Both the position numbers and the translations under genes were made by a program. This document shows, piece after piece, positions 48,584 through 57,888 of a stretch of 64,000 bases of DNA. Positions within the stretch are counted from its first letter, which is position 1; the number at the start of each line of letters is the position of its first letter. The notes below the pieces were generated by a model. It did no database searches and had not been told where the DNA came from. It saw only the letters and a list, made by a program, of their open reading frames with translations. This DNA is from JASGCK01 sp031538565 (lineage in GTDB: Bacteria; Pseudomonadota; Gammaproteobacteria; Burkholderiales; Burkholderiaceae_C), in assembly GCA_031538565.1 (NCBI GenBank), contig JAVKLS010000013.1, positions 23,776 to 87,775 of the forward strand. The letters run 5' to 3'.

Positions 48584-49325
48584 GTTCACCATTCTCATTC
48601 CCGCAAGACTTGGCTCCACACGCTTGCCAAACAAGCCACTATCAGACATTGCAGGATTGCCCATGATTGTGCGCGTGGTGCAGCAAGCCATGCGCTCAGG
48701 CGCCGCCCGCGTCGTTGTTGCCACGGACAGCGTCGAAGTGCAAGACGCGTGCAAAGCGCATCAAACGCACGCCGTGATGACGCGCAGCAATCACCCCTCG
48801 GGCAGTGACCGCTTGGCGGAAGCTTGCACGCAGCTTGAGCTGCCAGACGATGCGATCGTGGTCAATGTGCAAGGCGATGAACCACTCATGGACCCCGCGC
48901 TTATCGACGCGGTCGCGCAAACTTTGGTGGACAGACCCGACTGCGCCATGAGCACCGCCGCGCACGCTATCGCAGACCCACTCGAATGGCATAACCCAAA
49001 CATCGTCAAAGTGGCCCTCGATGCGCGTCAAACCGCGCTGTACTTTAGCCGCAGCCTCATCCCCTACAACCGCGACAAAACCTTGCACGACTTACCTCTT
49101 CGTCATATTGGCATTTACGGTTATCGCGTAGGTTTTTTAAAACGCTTTCCGCTACTAGCACAAGCACCGCTTGAAAAGTTAGAAGCCCTTGAGCAATTAC
49201 GTGCACTGTGGCATGGTGAGCGCATCGCTGTACACCTCAGCCCCCAGGCAGCAGGCATTGGCGTGGACACACTCGAAGATTTAGAGCGTGTCAGAACTCT
49301 GTTTGCCGCCCGTGCTATGCTTTAA
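48576..49325 (+). CDS. kdsB: CMP-KDO synthetase
   Basis: Activates KDO with CTP for the LPS inner core. The protein has 249 residues with the N-terminal nucleotide site ILIPARLGSTRLPNKPLSDI, VVATDS, DEPLMDPALID and a C-terminal CMP-binding region (GVDTLEDLERVR). It sits in the exbBD-lpxK-ycaR-kdsB-adk run, 29 bases before adk. Confidence 0.96.
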   Translation: MTEFTILIPARLGSTRLPNKPLSDIAGLPMIVRVVQQAMRSGAARVVVATDSVEVQDACKAHQTHAVMTRSNHPSGSDRLAEACTQLELPDDAIVVNVQGDEPLMDPALIDAVAQTLVDRPDCAMSTAAHAIADPLEWHNPNIVKVALDARQTALYFSRSLIPYNRDKTLHDLPLRHIGIYGYRVGFLKRFPLLAQAPLEKLEALEQLRALWHGERIAVHLSPQAAGIGVDTLEDLERVRTLFAARAML

Positions 49326-49354
49326 AAATAATTGATTGGAAAGAAAGACTAGCC

Positions 49355-50008
49355 ATGAAACTCATTTTGCTTGGTGCTCCTGGCGCTGGTAAAGGTACGC
49401 AAGCCACCTTCATTTGCCAAAAATACGGCATCCCGCAAATCTCTACTGGAGATATGCTGCGCGCAGCCGTCAAAGCGGGCACAGCCATGGGAGTGGCAGC
49501 CAAGAAAGTGATGGACTCAGGTGCTTTGGTGAGCGATGAAATAATTATTGGACTTGTCAAAGAACGCATCACTCAAGCTGATTGCAAAGCAGGTTTTTTA
49601 TTTGATGGATTCCCGCGCACCTTAGCTCAGGCAGAAGCGCTAAAGCAAGCGGACATCAAACTCGACTGCGTACTTGAAATTGATGTGCCGTTTGAGGCCA
49701 TCATCGAGCGCATGAGTGGTCGCCGAAGCCACGCGGCTAGCGGCAGAACCTATCACATCAAATTTAACCCACCCAAAACCGAGGGGCTGGACGATGTGAC
49801 AGGCGAACCCCTCACGCACCGCGATGACGACAAGCCAGAGACCGTGCAAAAACGCCTTGACGTCTATGCCGCACAAACTCGTCCACTGGTGGACTACTAC
49901 CGAAATTGGGCGAGACTAGACAGCGCCACTGCGCCAAAATATCGCGCTATTAGCGGCATGGGTAGCGTGGATGAAATTACGCAACGCGCAATGGAGGCGC
50001 TGGAGTAA
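49355..50008 (+). CDS. adk: Adenylate kinase
   Basis: Converts ATP and AMP to two ADP. The protein has 217 residues with the P-loop LLGAPGAGKGTQA, AMP site QISTGDMLRAAVKAGT, and GFPRTLAQAEAL. The LID region (SGRRSHAASGRTYHIKFNPP) has no zinc cysteines, as usual in Gram-negatives. It converges on the RNA methyltransferase gene with 41 bases between stops and no obvious strong terminator. Confidence 0.97.
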   Translation: MKLILLGAPGAGKGTQATFICQKYGIPQISTGDMLRAAVKAGTAMGVAAKKVMDSGALVSDEIIIGLVKERITQADCKAGFLFDGFPRTLAQAEALKQADIKLDCVLEIDVPFEAIIERMSGRRSHAASGRTYHIKFNPPKTEGLDDVTGEPLTHRDDDKPETVQKRLDVYAAQTRPLVDYYRNWARLDSATAPKYRAISGMGSVDEITQRAMEALE

Positions 50009-50049
50009 ATCCGCTGGGATAAGCCTGCTGAGATAAATCGCAGCTAGAT

Positions 50050-50856
50050 TTAACTGTGCGGCATTGAGGCATATAAACACACAGCCGCAGCCGCAGCCAC
50101 GTTGAGAGACTCTTGTCCGCGCTGTTGGATGTTCACTCGCAGCAAAGCCTTATCCATCAAGACTTGCGAAACGCCTCCCCCTTCGTGTCCCATCACCCAC
50201 GCGCAAGGATGAGGGATGTCCCCAGCCAGTTGTAACTCATGCAAAAGCGCACCGCCGTGCACATCAGTTGCCACTAGGGGAACATTCAATTGGATATCGC
50301 TTTGGTCCAACCCCTCGATAACGTGCAGCGAAAAATGTGCACCCATTGCCGCACGCACCACTTTAGGCGACCACACAAGCGCCGTACCTTGCAGCGCCAA
50401 AATTTGTGTCACTCCAAACGCCGCCGCACTGCGCAGCATCGAGCCGACATTTCCCGCATCTTGCACGCGGTCTAGCACCAACGTATGCGCTGATTTTTGA
50501 ATGCCGCTGACTTGCTCTGGAACGGCAAGAACAAATCCCACTCCGCCGCTGGATGGCAGCGCGCTGATGTGTGCGAACAAGCTATCGGAGAGCAATACGG
50601 CTTCACACGTCTGACTGACTTTGTTGCTAGTAGCCTGTTGACTGACGCGCTCAATCCAACCTGGCTTTGCAGATGCGGCCAGCACTATTTTTTGCAGCTG
50701 AAGCTTGGGCATTGTTGCTTGCAAAAATGCATGACACAGGTGCTCACCCTCTAACCAGATAAATCCCGCATCTTGATAGCTGTTGCTCGTTTGCGCCAAA
50801 CGCCGAATGGTTTTGATGTGCGCGTTATCGCGTGAGCTGATGGTTTGGGTTTTCAT
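50050..50856 (-). CDS. TrmH/SpoU-family RNA 2'-O-methyltransferase
   Basis: A 268-residue SPOUT methyltransferase. The N-terminal RNA-binding part (DNAHIKTIRRLAQTSNSYQD) resembles RlmB/TsnR-type enzymes. The knotted SAM domain has TLVLDRVQDAGNVGSMLRSA, then AWVMGHEGGGVS and a closing QESLNVAAAAAVCLYA. It probably methylates a ribose in 23S rRNA or tRNA. The target cannot be told from sequence alone. It follows rnhB by 11 bases. Confidence 0.88.
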   Translation of the reverse strand: MKTQTISSRDNAHIKTIRRLAQTSNSYQDAGFIWLEGEHLCHAFLQATMPKLQLQKIVLAASAKPGWIERVSQQATSNKVSQTCEAVLLSDSLFAHISALPSSGGVGFVLAVPEQVSGIQKSAHTLVLDRVQDAGNVGSMLRSAAAFGVTQILALQGTALVWSPKVVRAAMGAHFSLHVIEGLDQSDIQLNVPLVATDVHGGALLHELQLAGDIPHPCAWVMGHEGGGVSQVLMDKALLRVNIQQRGQESLNVAAAAAVCLYASMPHS

Positions 50857-50867
50857 CACAGCGCAAA

Positions 50868-51500
50868 TTACATCTCAGTTGGACGCGCATAGGCTCTGAC
50901 AGGCGCAAAACTACGGCGGTGCAGTGGCGTTGCTCCGTGCAACCGAAGTGCGGTCATGTGCTGCGCCGTGCCATAGCCTTTGTGCTGTGCAAAACCAAAA
51001 TTGGGATATTCCGCATCCATTCGCTCGCACCAGCGATCTCGTGTGACCTTTGCCAAAATCGACGCAGCAGAAATGGCGGGTATCAGAGCATCGCCACTCA
51101 CAATCGCCTCTGCCAGCATCGGCAGTACGGGAACGCGATTGCCGTCTATCAAAACTTTGACTGGAGGCAAGCGCAATCCCTCCACAGCGCGTTGCATGGC
51201 CAGCATGGTTGCGTGCAAAATGTTCAGCCTGTCAACTTCTTCTACGTTTGCTTGGGCAATGGAGCAGCACAGCGCTTTTGCCATGATTTCGTCGTACAGC
51301 TTTTCACGCTTGCGTGCCGTGAGTTTTTTGGAATCATCCAAACCCTTAATCGGATGCAAGTCGCTCAAAATCACGGCAGCCGCAACCACAGGGCCTGCCA
51401 AAGGACCGCGCCCCGCTTCGTCCACACCCGCAATCAAGCCAGGCTTGTCCCATACCAGCACTGGCTGTATCGCAAGTAGAGGTGTTGTTTGCCGTTTCAT
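50868..51500 (-). CDS. rnhB: Ribonuclease HII
   Basis: Cleaves RNA in RNA-DNA hybrids and at single ribonucleotides in DNA. The protein has 210 residues with the N-terminal catalytic GVDEAGRGPLAGPVVAAAVI and further acidic sites in KGLDDSKKLTARKREKL and ILAKVTRDRWCER. The start overlaps the lpxB stop by ATGA, the conserved end of the lpx cluster. Confidence 0.96.
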   Translation of the reverse strand: MKRQTTPLLAIQPVLVWDKPGLIAGVDEAGRGPLAGPVVAAAVILSDLHPIKGLDDSKKLTARKREKLYDEIMAKALCCSIAQANVEEVDRLNILHATMLAMQRAVEGLRLPPVKVLIDGNRVPVLPMLAEAIVSGDALIPAISAASILAKVTRDRWCERMDAEYPNFGFAQHKGYGTAQHMTALRLHGATPLHRRSFAPVRAYARPTEM

Positions 51501-52636
51501 CGTGCCAGCACTCGCGCCACATCGTCAGCGGTCAATCGCGGGGTGTCGCGAAGCAACTCAATGTGCAGTTCGGTAAATCGCTCAGTGATTTGAGCGGTGC
51601 GATCGGGGTCGTTTAGCCAAAGCAAAACCGCTTCTGCGAGCGCTTTTGGCTGCGCTGCATTTTGCAAAAATTCAGGCACAACAAAATCGCCGCACAAGAT
51701 ATTGGGCAGACCTACCCACGGTTGGTAGCGCTTTTTTTTCATCAACAACCAGCTCAGCCAATTCATTTTGTAGGCAATCACCATGGGGCGCTTAAACAGC
51801 GCGGCCTCTAACGTTGCCGTACCGCTGGCAATTAGGGAGACATCGCAAGCAGCCAAGGCTAGATGCGACTGTCCTTGCAGCACGTGCACCCGCGCACGGT
51901 GCTTTTCGTCCACGCAGCTTGCAAGTTGCTCTTCAATTTTCTGTTTGAGTCGCGCAACCGCAGGAATCAGCACTTGAATGTGAGCGCGTGCACGCAGCAA
52001 ACATTCAATCGTTTGCGCAAAGGTCTCGCCAAGGTATTCAATTTCCGAGGCGCGACTGCCAGGCAGCACCGCAACCACCGCATCATCGTCTCGCAATTGA
52101 AGTGTTGCCCGAGCCTTGGCCTTGTCTACTTGAATGGGAATCACATTTGCCAGCGGATGCCCCACGTAGCTGGCAGAGACGCCATGCTGGGCATACAGCG
52201 CAGGCTCAAAGGGAAAAATGCACAGCACATGATCCACGCTTTGCTTGATAGTGCTCATGCGCTCACCGCGCCACGCCCAAATTGAGGGACTGACAAATTG
52301 AATCGTCTTAATGCCCGCCTGGCGCAAATCACGCGCAAGATTTAAATTGAAATCGGGCGCATCCACACCAATAAACACATCGGGAGGGTTGGCAAGTAAT
52401 TGGGCTTTGAGTTGACGACGGATGCGCACAATTTCGCGGTAATGGCGCAGCACTTCAATGTAGCCACGCACAGCCAGCTTGTCACAAGACCACCACGCAT
52501 CAAAGCCACGCTGGCGCATACGCGAACCGCCAATACCAAAACTATGAAGCTCTGACCACTTGATTTTTAAACCGTCCAAGAGCAAGCCTGCCAGTAAATC
52601 ACCCGAAGCTTCGCCAGCAACCAAGGCGACTTTCAT
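51497..52636 (-). CDS. lpxB: Lipid A disaccharide synthase
   Basis: Condenses UDP-2,3-diacylglucosamine and lipid X into the lipid A disaccharide. The protein has 379 residues starting MKVALVAGEASGDLLAGLLL, with FIGVDAPDFNLNLARDLRQA, SPSIWAWRGERM and a C-terminal domain with SGTATLEAALFKRPMVIAYK. It lies in the order fabZ-lpxA-lpxB-rnhB. Confidence 0.96.
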   Translation of the reverse strand: MKVALVAGEASGDLLAGLLLDGLKIKWSELHSFGIGGSRMRQRGFDAWWSCDKLAVRGYIEVLRHYREIVRIRRQLKAQLLANPPDVFIGVDAPDFNLNLARDLRQAGIKTIQFVSPSIWAWRGERMSTIKQSVDHVLCIFPFEPALYAQHGVSASYVGHPLANVIPIQVDKAKARATLQLRDDDAVVAVLPGSRASEIEYLGETFAQTIECLLRARAHIQVLIPAVARLKQKIEEQLASCVDEKHRARVHVLQGQSHLALAACDVSLIASGTATLEAALFKRPMVIAYKMNWLSWLLMKKKRYQPWVGLPNILCGDFVVPEFLQNAAQPKALAEAVLLWLNDPDRTAQITERFTELHIELLRDTPRLTADDVARVLAR

Positions 52637-52656
52637 AACGCCTGCCTCTTCATGTT

Positions 52657-53478
52657 TTATCGAACGACGCCGCGATTAGCAGGTGTGCGACGCAAAAAAT
52701 CCAGCATGAGTGCGACATCGGAGCGTAGCTCGGATCCTCCGCTTAGCGCATCGATTTGCCCGCAAGCCGCATCCAAGGCAAGATCACTGCGATACAAAAT
52801 TTTGTACATAGCCTTCACCGCAGCTATACGCTCTGGCGTAAACCCACGGCGACGCAAGCCTTCAAAGTTCATGGAGCGCGCTGCGGCGGGTTGTCCTTGG
52901 CACATTACGTACGGCGGTAAATCAGCAAAGAGCAAAGAACACATCGAGGTCATGGCGTGTGCGCCAAGACGAACAAACTGATGAACGACCGTAAATCCAC
53001 CCAAAATCACCCAGTCACCCACTTCCACGTGCCCTGCTAACTGCGAATTATTGGCAAAGATGGTGTGATGACCAATTGTGCAGTCGTGTGCGACATGCAC
53101 ATAAGCCATGATCCAGTTGTCGTTACCAATCGTTGTTTGGCCGATGCCGTTAGAGAGTGGGTTTTGCTCGGGGGTTGCCGTGCCAATGTTCAACGTACAA
53201 AACTCGCGGATAGTATTTCGGTCACCAATCACAAGCTGCGAATCCTCGCCCGCGTACTTTTTATCTTGCGGCACAGCGCCAATGGAGTTGAATTGAAAGA
53301 TACGATTATCTTTGCCAATCGTCGTACGCCCCTCCACCACGCAGTGAGCACCAATGCTGGAGCCCTTGTCGATTCTGACTTTGGAGCCGATGATGCTGTA
53401 AGGACCGACGCTCACACTGCTATCAATTTCGGCCTTAGGGTCAACAATAGCGGTGGGGTGAATCAAACTGCTGCTCAT
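52657..53478 (-). CDS. lpxA: UDP-N-acetylglucosamine acyltransferase
   Basis: First step of lipid A synthesis. The protein has 273 residues made of left-handed beta-helix hexapeptide repeats (IHPTAIVDPKAEIDSSVSVG) with the catalytic histidine in AYVHVAHDCTIGHHTIFANN, and a C-terminal helical domain (RRRGFTPERIAAVKAMYKIL). It is 20 bases after fabZ and 20 before lpxB. Confidence 0.97.
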   Translation of the reverse strand: MSSSLIHPTAIVDPKAEIDSSVSVGPYSIIGSKVRIDKGSSIGAHCVVEGRTTIGKDNRIFQFNSIGAVPQDKKYAGEDSQLVIGDRNTIREFCTLNIGTATPEQNPLSNGIGQTTIGNDNWIMAYVHVAHDCTIGHHTIFANNSQLAGHVEVGDWVILGGFTVVHQFVRLGAHAMTSMCSLLFADLPPYVMCQGQPAAARSMNFEGLRRRGFTPERIAAVKAMYKILYRSDLALDAACGQIDALSGGSELRSDVALMLDFLRRTPANRGVVR

Positions 53479-53498
53479 GTTATGGCTTTAAATGCGAC

Positions 53499-53960
53499 TC
53501 ACGCGGCAGGCGTTATTTTTTTCATCGTGCAAGTTAAATCAGCTTCTGCTGCAAGCGTTTCACCCACCCAAGCACGAGTCTTAAATTTAAAAATACTTGC
53601 TTTCATGCGGTCAAGCTCCACATCCAAAATGAGTTGATCACCAGGCTCAACAGGACGCTTAAACCTTGCCGCATCAATGCCCGCAAAGTAATACATGGTG
53701 TCGGCATCCGATTCCAAACCCAAGGTTTCAAACGACAACAGCGCCGCCGCTTGTGCCAATGCCTCCAATATCAACACCCCTGGCATTACGGGACGATGCG
53801 GAAAGTGCCCTTGGAAAAACTCCTCATTCATTGACACATTTTTTAGCGCACGAATCCGCTTGCCCACCTCAAGATCAAGCACACGATCGACAAGCAAAAA
53901 AGGATAGCGATGAGGTAATTTTTTAAGGATTTGATGGATATCCATTGTGGTATTTGACAT
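53499..53960 (-). CDS. fabZ: 3-hydroxyacyl-ACP dehydratase FabZ
   Basis: Dehydrates hydroxyacyl-ACP in fatty acid elongation. The protein has 153 residues with HRYPFLLVDRV, the active-site histidine in FFQGHFPHRPVMPGVLILEA, and AGIDAARFKRPVEPGDQL. It lies between lpxD and lpxA as in most proteobacteria, where FabZ and LpxA compete for the same acyl-ACP. Confidence 0.97.
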   Translation of the reverse strand: MSNTTMDIHQILKKLPHRYPFLLVDRVLDLEVGKRIRALKNVSMNEEFFQGHFPHRPVMPGVLILEALAQAAALLSFETLGLESDADTMYYFAGIDAARFKRPVEPGDQLILDVELDRMKASIFKFKTRAWVGETLAAEADLTCTMKKITPAA

Positions 53961-54000
53961 GATGTTTATTGGCTCTTTCAGTGCGAGTGCATATTGAATG

Positions 54001-55005
54001 CTAGTTTTCTAATTTTTTAATGCGCTCGCGCAAAGCGTGTAACTGCTTGAGCGTGGCGGCGTTCTTTTCCCATTGGTTATTTTCGTCGAGCGGAAAAATG
54101 CCCGTGTAGTTTCCTGCTAGGTGGATGGAGCGCGTCACCACACTGGCAGCCGAAATATGCACGTGATCGGCTAACTCCAAATGCCCCAAAACCACCGCAC
54201 CTCCGCCAATAGTGCAATGCGCACCAATGTTTGCACTTCCTGCCACGCCCACGCAGCCCGCCATAGCCGTGTGTTTGCCGATGCGAACGTTGTGCCCAAT
54301 TTGAATCAGGTTATCTAGCTTCACACCGTCTTCTAGCACGGTGTCCTCTAGCGCACCTCGGTCAATGCAGGTATTGGCACCAATTTCCACCTGATTACCA
54401 ATACGCACGGCTCCGAGCTGCTCAATTTTGAGCCACTCGCCCGTTGCTTGATCGAGCGCAAAACCAAAGCCATCGGCACCGATGACTACGCCACTATGGA
54501 TGATGCAGTCGCTTCCAATAGCGCAGCCCTCACCGACCGTGACACGCGGGGCAAGGCGGGTTCTCGCACCAATCACGGCATTGGCTTCAATGACGCAAAG
54601 CGCCCCAATAACGACGTCTTTGGCAATGTGTGCTGATGGCGCAATCACGGCAGATGGATGAATGCTCGGCTGCGTCGCCCCTGCTGAATTGGCATCCACA
54701 TCAATTTGCTTCCTCCACCACTGGGTGAGCCGTGCGTAGTAGACATAGGGATCGTCTGTGAGGATGGCAGCGCCTTGATATCCCTTGCTGTGCGCCAAGG
54801 CCCAATCGCTTTTTTTTACAACAACACAACCAGCCTGGCTTTGCGCAAATTGATTCGCGTATTTAGCCGAACTGAAAAAAGAAACGTCACTAGAAGTAGC
54901 GCTCTCTAGTGACGCAATACCTGTGACGGATCGGCTAGTGGAACCTACTGGCTCACCACCTAAATCACGAACAATTTGACCAAGGGTGACATCAACGCGG
55001 CGCAT
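54001..55005 (-). CDS. lpxD: UDP-3-O-acylglucosamine N-acyltransferase
   Basis: Third committed lipid A step. The protein has 334 residues. An N-terminal uridine-binding domain (TLGQIVRDLGGEPVG) is followed by hexapeptide repeats (VEIGANTCIDRGALEDTVLE) with the catalytic His in LIQIGHNVRIGKHTAMAG, and a C-terminal helix. The start overlaps skp by 14 bases. Confidence 0.96.
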   Translation of the reverse strand: MRRVDVTLGQIVRDLGGEPVGSTSRSVTGIASLESATSSDVSFFSSAKYANQFAQSQAGCVVVKKSDWALAHSKGYQGAAILTDDPYVYYARLTQWWRKQIDVDANSAGATQPSIHPSAVIAPSAHIAKDVVIGALCVIEANAVIGARTRLAPRVTVGEGCAIGSDCIIHSGVVIGADGFGFALDQATGEWLKIEQLGAVRIGNQVEIGANTCIDRGALEDTVLEDGVKLDNLIQIGHNVRIGKHTAMAGCVGVAGSANIGAHCTIGGGAVVLGHLELADHVHISAASVVTRSIHLAGNYTGIFPLDENNQWEKNAATLKQLHALRERIKKLEN

Positions 55006-55498
55006 TCAAAGCTTTGAGAACTTTATCAGTCATGTCGTGCTTAGGGTTAATGTAGACCGCCTCTTGTAGCACGAGGTCATATTTTTCGCTCTCCGCAACT
55101 TGTTTGACAATGCGATTGGCACGCTCCAGCACCAATTGCAGCGCTTCATTTTTCCGTGCGGTCAAATCCTCTTGGAATTCACGGCGCTTGCGCTGATAGT
55201 CGCGGTCTTGCTCTGTCAGTTGTTTTTGGCGCGTCACGCGCTGTGATTCGGGCAGCGTAGGCGCATCTCGTTCAAACTTTTCAACTGTGGTTTTTAAAAT
55301 TTCGCCCTGTGCGTTCAGGTCTTTGTCACGCTTAGAAAACTCTTGCTCCAACTTGGCTTGCGCCTCTTTTGAGGTATTAGCCTCACGGAAAACCCTATCA
55401 ATATTGACAAAACCCAGTTTAACTTCTTGCGCAAAAGTCAAGCCTGAAAATAACAACGCAGCAATAGCAATGGAGAGTGGAAAAGTCTTACGATTCAT
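54992..55498 (-). CDS. skp: Periplasmic chaperone Skp/OmpH
   Basis: A 168-residue trimeric chaperone for outer-membrane proteins. A signal peptide (IAIAALLFSGLTFAQ) leads to a mature chain with KLGFVNIDRVFREANTSKEA and long coiled-coil helices (RDYQRKRREFQEDLTARKNE). It lies directly after bamA (12 bases), its partner in outer-membrane assembly. Confidence 0.95.
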   Translation of the reverse strand: MNRKTFPLSIAIAALLFSGLTFAQEVKLGFVNIDRVFREANTSKEAQAKLEQEFSKRDKDLNAQGEILKTTVEKFERDAPTLPESQRVTRQKQLTEQDRDYQRKRREFQEDLTARKNEALQLVLERANRIVKQVAESEKYDLVLQEAVYINPKHDMTDKVLKALNAPR

Positions 55499-55510
55499 AT
55501 CAAGTCAAAG

Positions 55511-57790
55511 TTAAAAAGTGGTGCCTAGTTGGAACTGGAATCGCTCTATTCTATCGCCAGAGAAAACCCGCACGGGGCGTGCAAGCGCAAAGCGCAAAGG
55601 CCCAAGTGGCGAGACCCAGCTAATCCCAGCGCCTACGGAGCTGCGCAGCGTGCTGAAGTCGTAGTTTTGATCGTCACCAAACACATTGCCCATGTCATAA
55701 AAACCATAGAGTCGCAAAGTTTTGTCGTTACCCGCACCTGGGAATGGAGCCGTAATTTCCGTGTTCAAATTAATTTTTTTGGAGCCCCCAATGTAAGCAC
55801 CCGTGACGTCCCTAGGCCCCAAACTCCCTTGTGAAAAACCACGCACAGAGCCCAATCCGCCCGAATAAAAATCCTTAAACACAGGGAATGGTCGTCCATC
55901 CAAACCACGCCCCCAACCAAACTCGGTACTAAACGCAAAGGTATATTGCTTGTTAATAGGGAGGTACTGCTGAAAATAGTAGGAAGTCTTGGTGTACTGA
56001 GCATTACCCCATTTAGACAAATCACTATTCAGCCGTTGATATTGACCTTTGGTTGGAACCAACACACTATCTCTGTCGTCACGACTCCAGCCCAAAGTAA
56101 ATGGATACGTGCGGCTGGTGTAGCCAAAAGTATCGGCATACGCCAAATAAGACGCAGGAATGTTTGCGCCTGACTCAATTTGAATTTGCTCCGCACTGAG
56201 ACCTAAGAAAACACGATCGAGTTCACTGACAGGAACACCAAATCGCAGCGCAAGACCAGTCGTTGTTAGCTGGTAGTCGCCCCCGACGATGGTGTAAGGA
56301 CGTTGTCTTCGCTGATAAAGCTCCCACGTGCGCGATACACCCGAGTCCGTGAAATAAGGCTCGGTCGCACTAATGGACATGATGCGGTTGTACTTACTGG
56401 TGTTGATGTTAATACCAATAAAGTTGCCTGTGCCAAACGCATTGTCTTTCTGTACGCCAAACTGCAAGGTCAAACCTTCGGTACTGGAAACACCTGCGCC
56501 CAGAGTCAGGCTACCCGTTGGTTTTTCAACCACCGTTAGATTCACATCCACTTGATCAGGCGCGCCTGGCACTTCCTGGGTGTCAATTTTGACTTCTTTA
56601 AAGTAACCAAGACGATCGACTCGATCCCGCGACAATTTAATTTTGTCGCCGTCATACCAAGAGGCTTCGTATTGCCGAAACTCACGGCGAATCACTTCGT
56701 CCTTTGTGATGGAGTTACCACTGATATTGATCAACCTAACCCCAACGCGGCGTCCAGACTCGGCAGTAAACACCAGCTTGACACGTGCGTTTTCGTTATC
56801 CGCTTCGGGAACAGCGTCAACTTGTGCAAAGGCGTAGCCAAACTTGCCAAACAAATCGACAAACGCTTTGGTCGTAGTCGCCACCGACTCCGAGTTGTAG
56901 GCCTGTCCCACATCCACTTTAATGAGCGATTTGAACTCATCTTCCTTGCCAAGATAATTGCCCTTGAGATCAACGCCCGACACCACATACCGCAAGCCTT
57001 CAGTCACCGCAATCGTGATGTCCACTTTTTGTTTGTCGGGCGACAACGCCACTTGCGTCGAATCAATTTTGAATAGCAAGTAGCCCCGCGTCAGATAGTA
57101 AGAACGCAGTGTTTCGAGATCGGCATTGAACTTGGCGCGCGTGTATCGATCGCTTTTGGTATACCAGCTCATAAAACCCGTGGGTTCTAAATCAAACTGG
57201 CCCAGCAAGGTCGATTCACTCAGTGCGCGATTGCCCACGATGCGGATACTTTTGATTTTGGCTACTTCGCCCTCCGCCACGGTAAACGTCAGATTCACCC
57301 GATTGCGCTCAATGGGCGTTACCGTTGTCGTGACTTCTGCGCCGTACAAACTACGGCTCACGTATTGGCGCTTGAGCTCTTGCTCCGCGCGGTCTGTCAG
57401 CGCTTTGTCGTAAGGGCTTCCCGCAGCAAGTCCAATTTCTTTTAATGCTTTAGTGAGATTGTCTTTATCGAACTCTTTGGTTCCCGCAAAACTCAACTCC
57501 GCAATGGTGGGGCGTTCCTCCACAACAACAATGAGCACATCATCCTTGGTTTCCAGGCTTACATTTTTAAAAAGTCCAAGCGCAAAAAGCGCACGAATTG
57601 CCGCCGCGCCTTTGGGATCAGTGAAGGTATCGCCTGTGCGCACAGGCAAAGTAGCGAACACCGTGCCGGGCTCCACGCGCTGCAAGCCTTCGACGCGAAT
57701 GTCTTTAATCACAAAAGGCTCCACAGCCGATGCAATGGAGGCACTTGCTAGGCACAAAATCAAGATCGCGTATTTTAAAAATCGGAACAT
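55511..57790 (-). CDS. bamA: Outer-membrane assembly factor BamA
   Basis: Inserts beta-barrel proteins into the outer membrane. The protein has 759 residues. A signal peptide (LKYAILILCLASASIASA) and POTRA domains follow (FVIKDIRVEGLQRVEPGTVF and four more), then a C-terminal barrel with the conserved VRGF loop (GSVRGFSQGSLGPRD) and a terminal aromatic (QLGTTF). ATG 57790 starts the signal peptide, so the longer frame from 57829 is rejected. rseP, normally immediately upstream, is missing. Confidence 0.96.
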   Translation of the reverse strand: MFRFLKYAILILCLASASIASAVEPFVIKDIRVEGLQRVEPGTVFATLPVRTGDTFTDPKGAAAIRALFALGLFKNVSLETKDDVLIVVVEERPTIAELSFAGTKEFDKDNLTKALKEIGLAAGSPYDKALTDRAEQELKRQYVSRSLYGAEVTTTVTPIERNRVNLTFTVAEGEVAKIKSIRIVGNRALSESTLLGQFDLEPTGFMSWYTKSDRYTRAKFNADLETLRSYYLTRGYLLFKIDSTQVALSPDKQKVDITIAVTEGLRYVVSGVDLKGNYLGKEDEFKSLIKVDVGQAYNSESVATTTKAFVDLFGKFGYAFAQVDAVPEADNENARVKLVFTAESGRRVGVRLINISGNSITKDEVIRREFRQYEASWYDGDKIKLSRDRVDRLGYFKEVKIDTQEVPGAPDQVDVNLTVVEKPTGSLTLGAGVSSTEGLTLQFGVQKDNAFGTGNFIGININTSKYNRIMSISATEPYFTDSGVSRTWELYQRRQRPYTIVGGDYQLTTTGLALRFGVPVSELDRVFLGLSAEQIQIESGANIPASYLAYADTFGYTSRTYPFTLGWSRDDRDSVLVPTKGQYQRLNSDLSKWGNAQYTKTSYYFQQYLPINKQYTFAFSTEFGWGRGLDGRPFPVFKDFYSGGLGSVRGFSQGSLGPRDVTGAYIGGSKKINLNTEITAPFPGAGNDKTLRLYGFYDMGNVFGDDQNYDFSTLRSSVGAGISWVSPLGPLRFALARPVRVFSGDRIERFQFQLGTTF

Positions 57791-57888
57791 AAAGGGATGG
57801 AAAAAGAACGGTGGGTGACTAGCGCACAAGATAATACTTCAAATGCTCGTGCCAAGCATTCGAAGTACAGACATCCAAGCAGGCAGAC
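57791..57888 (-). other. Short dxr-bamA gap with a hairpin where rseP is expected
   Basis: Only 98 bases separate dxr from bamA. They hold an inverted repeat, ACTTCAAATGCT (57836-57847) and AGCATTCGAAGT (57855-57866), with a 7-base loop and one mismatch. No T-tract follows on the minus strand, so it is not a standard terminator. No fragment of rseP coding sequence is visible. Confidence 0.7.

Noticed and set aside
57791..57888. Degraded rseP remnant
   Set aside because: The 98 bases contain no HExxH, PDZ or TM-coding fragment in any frame.
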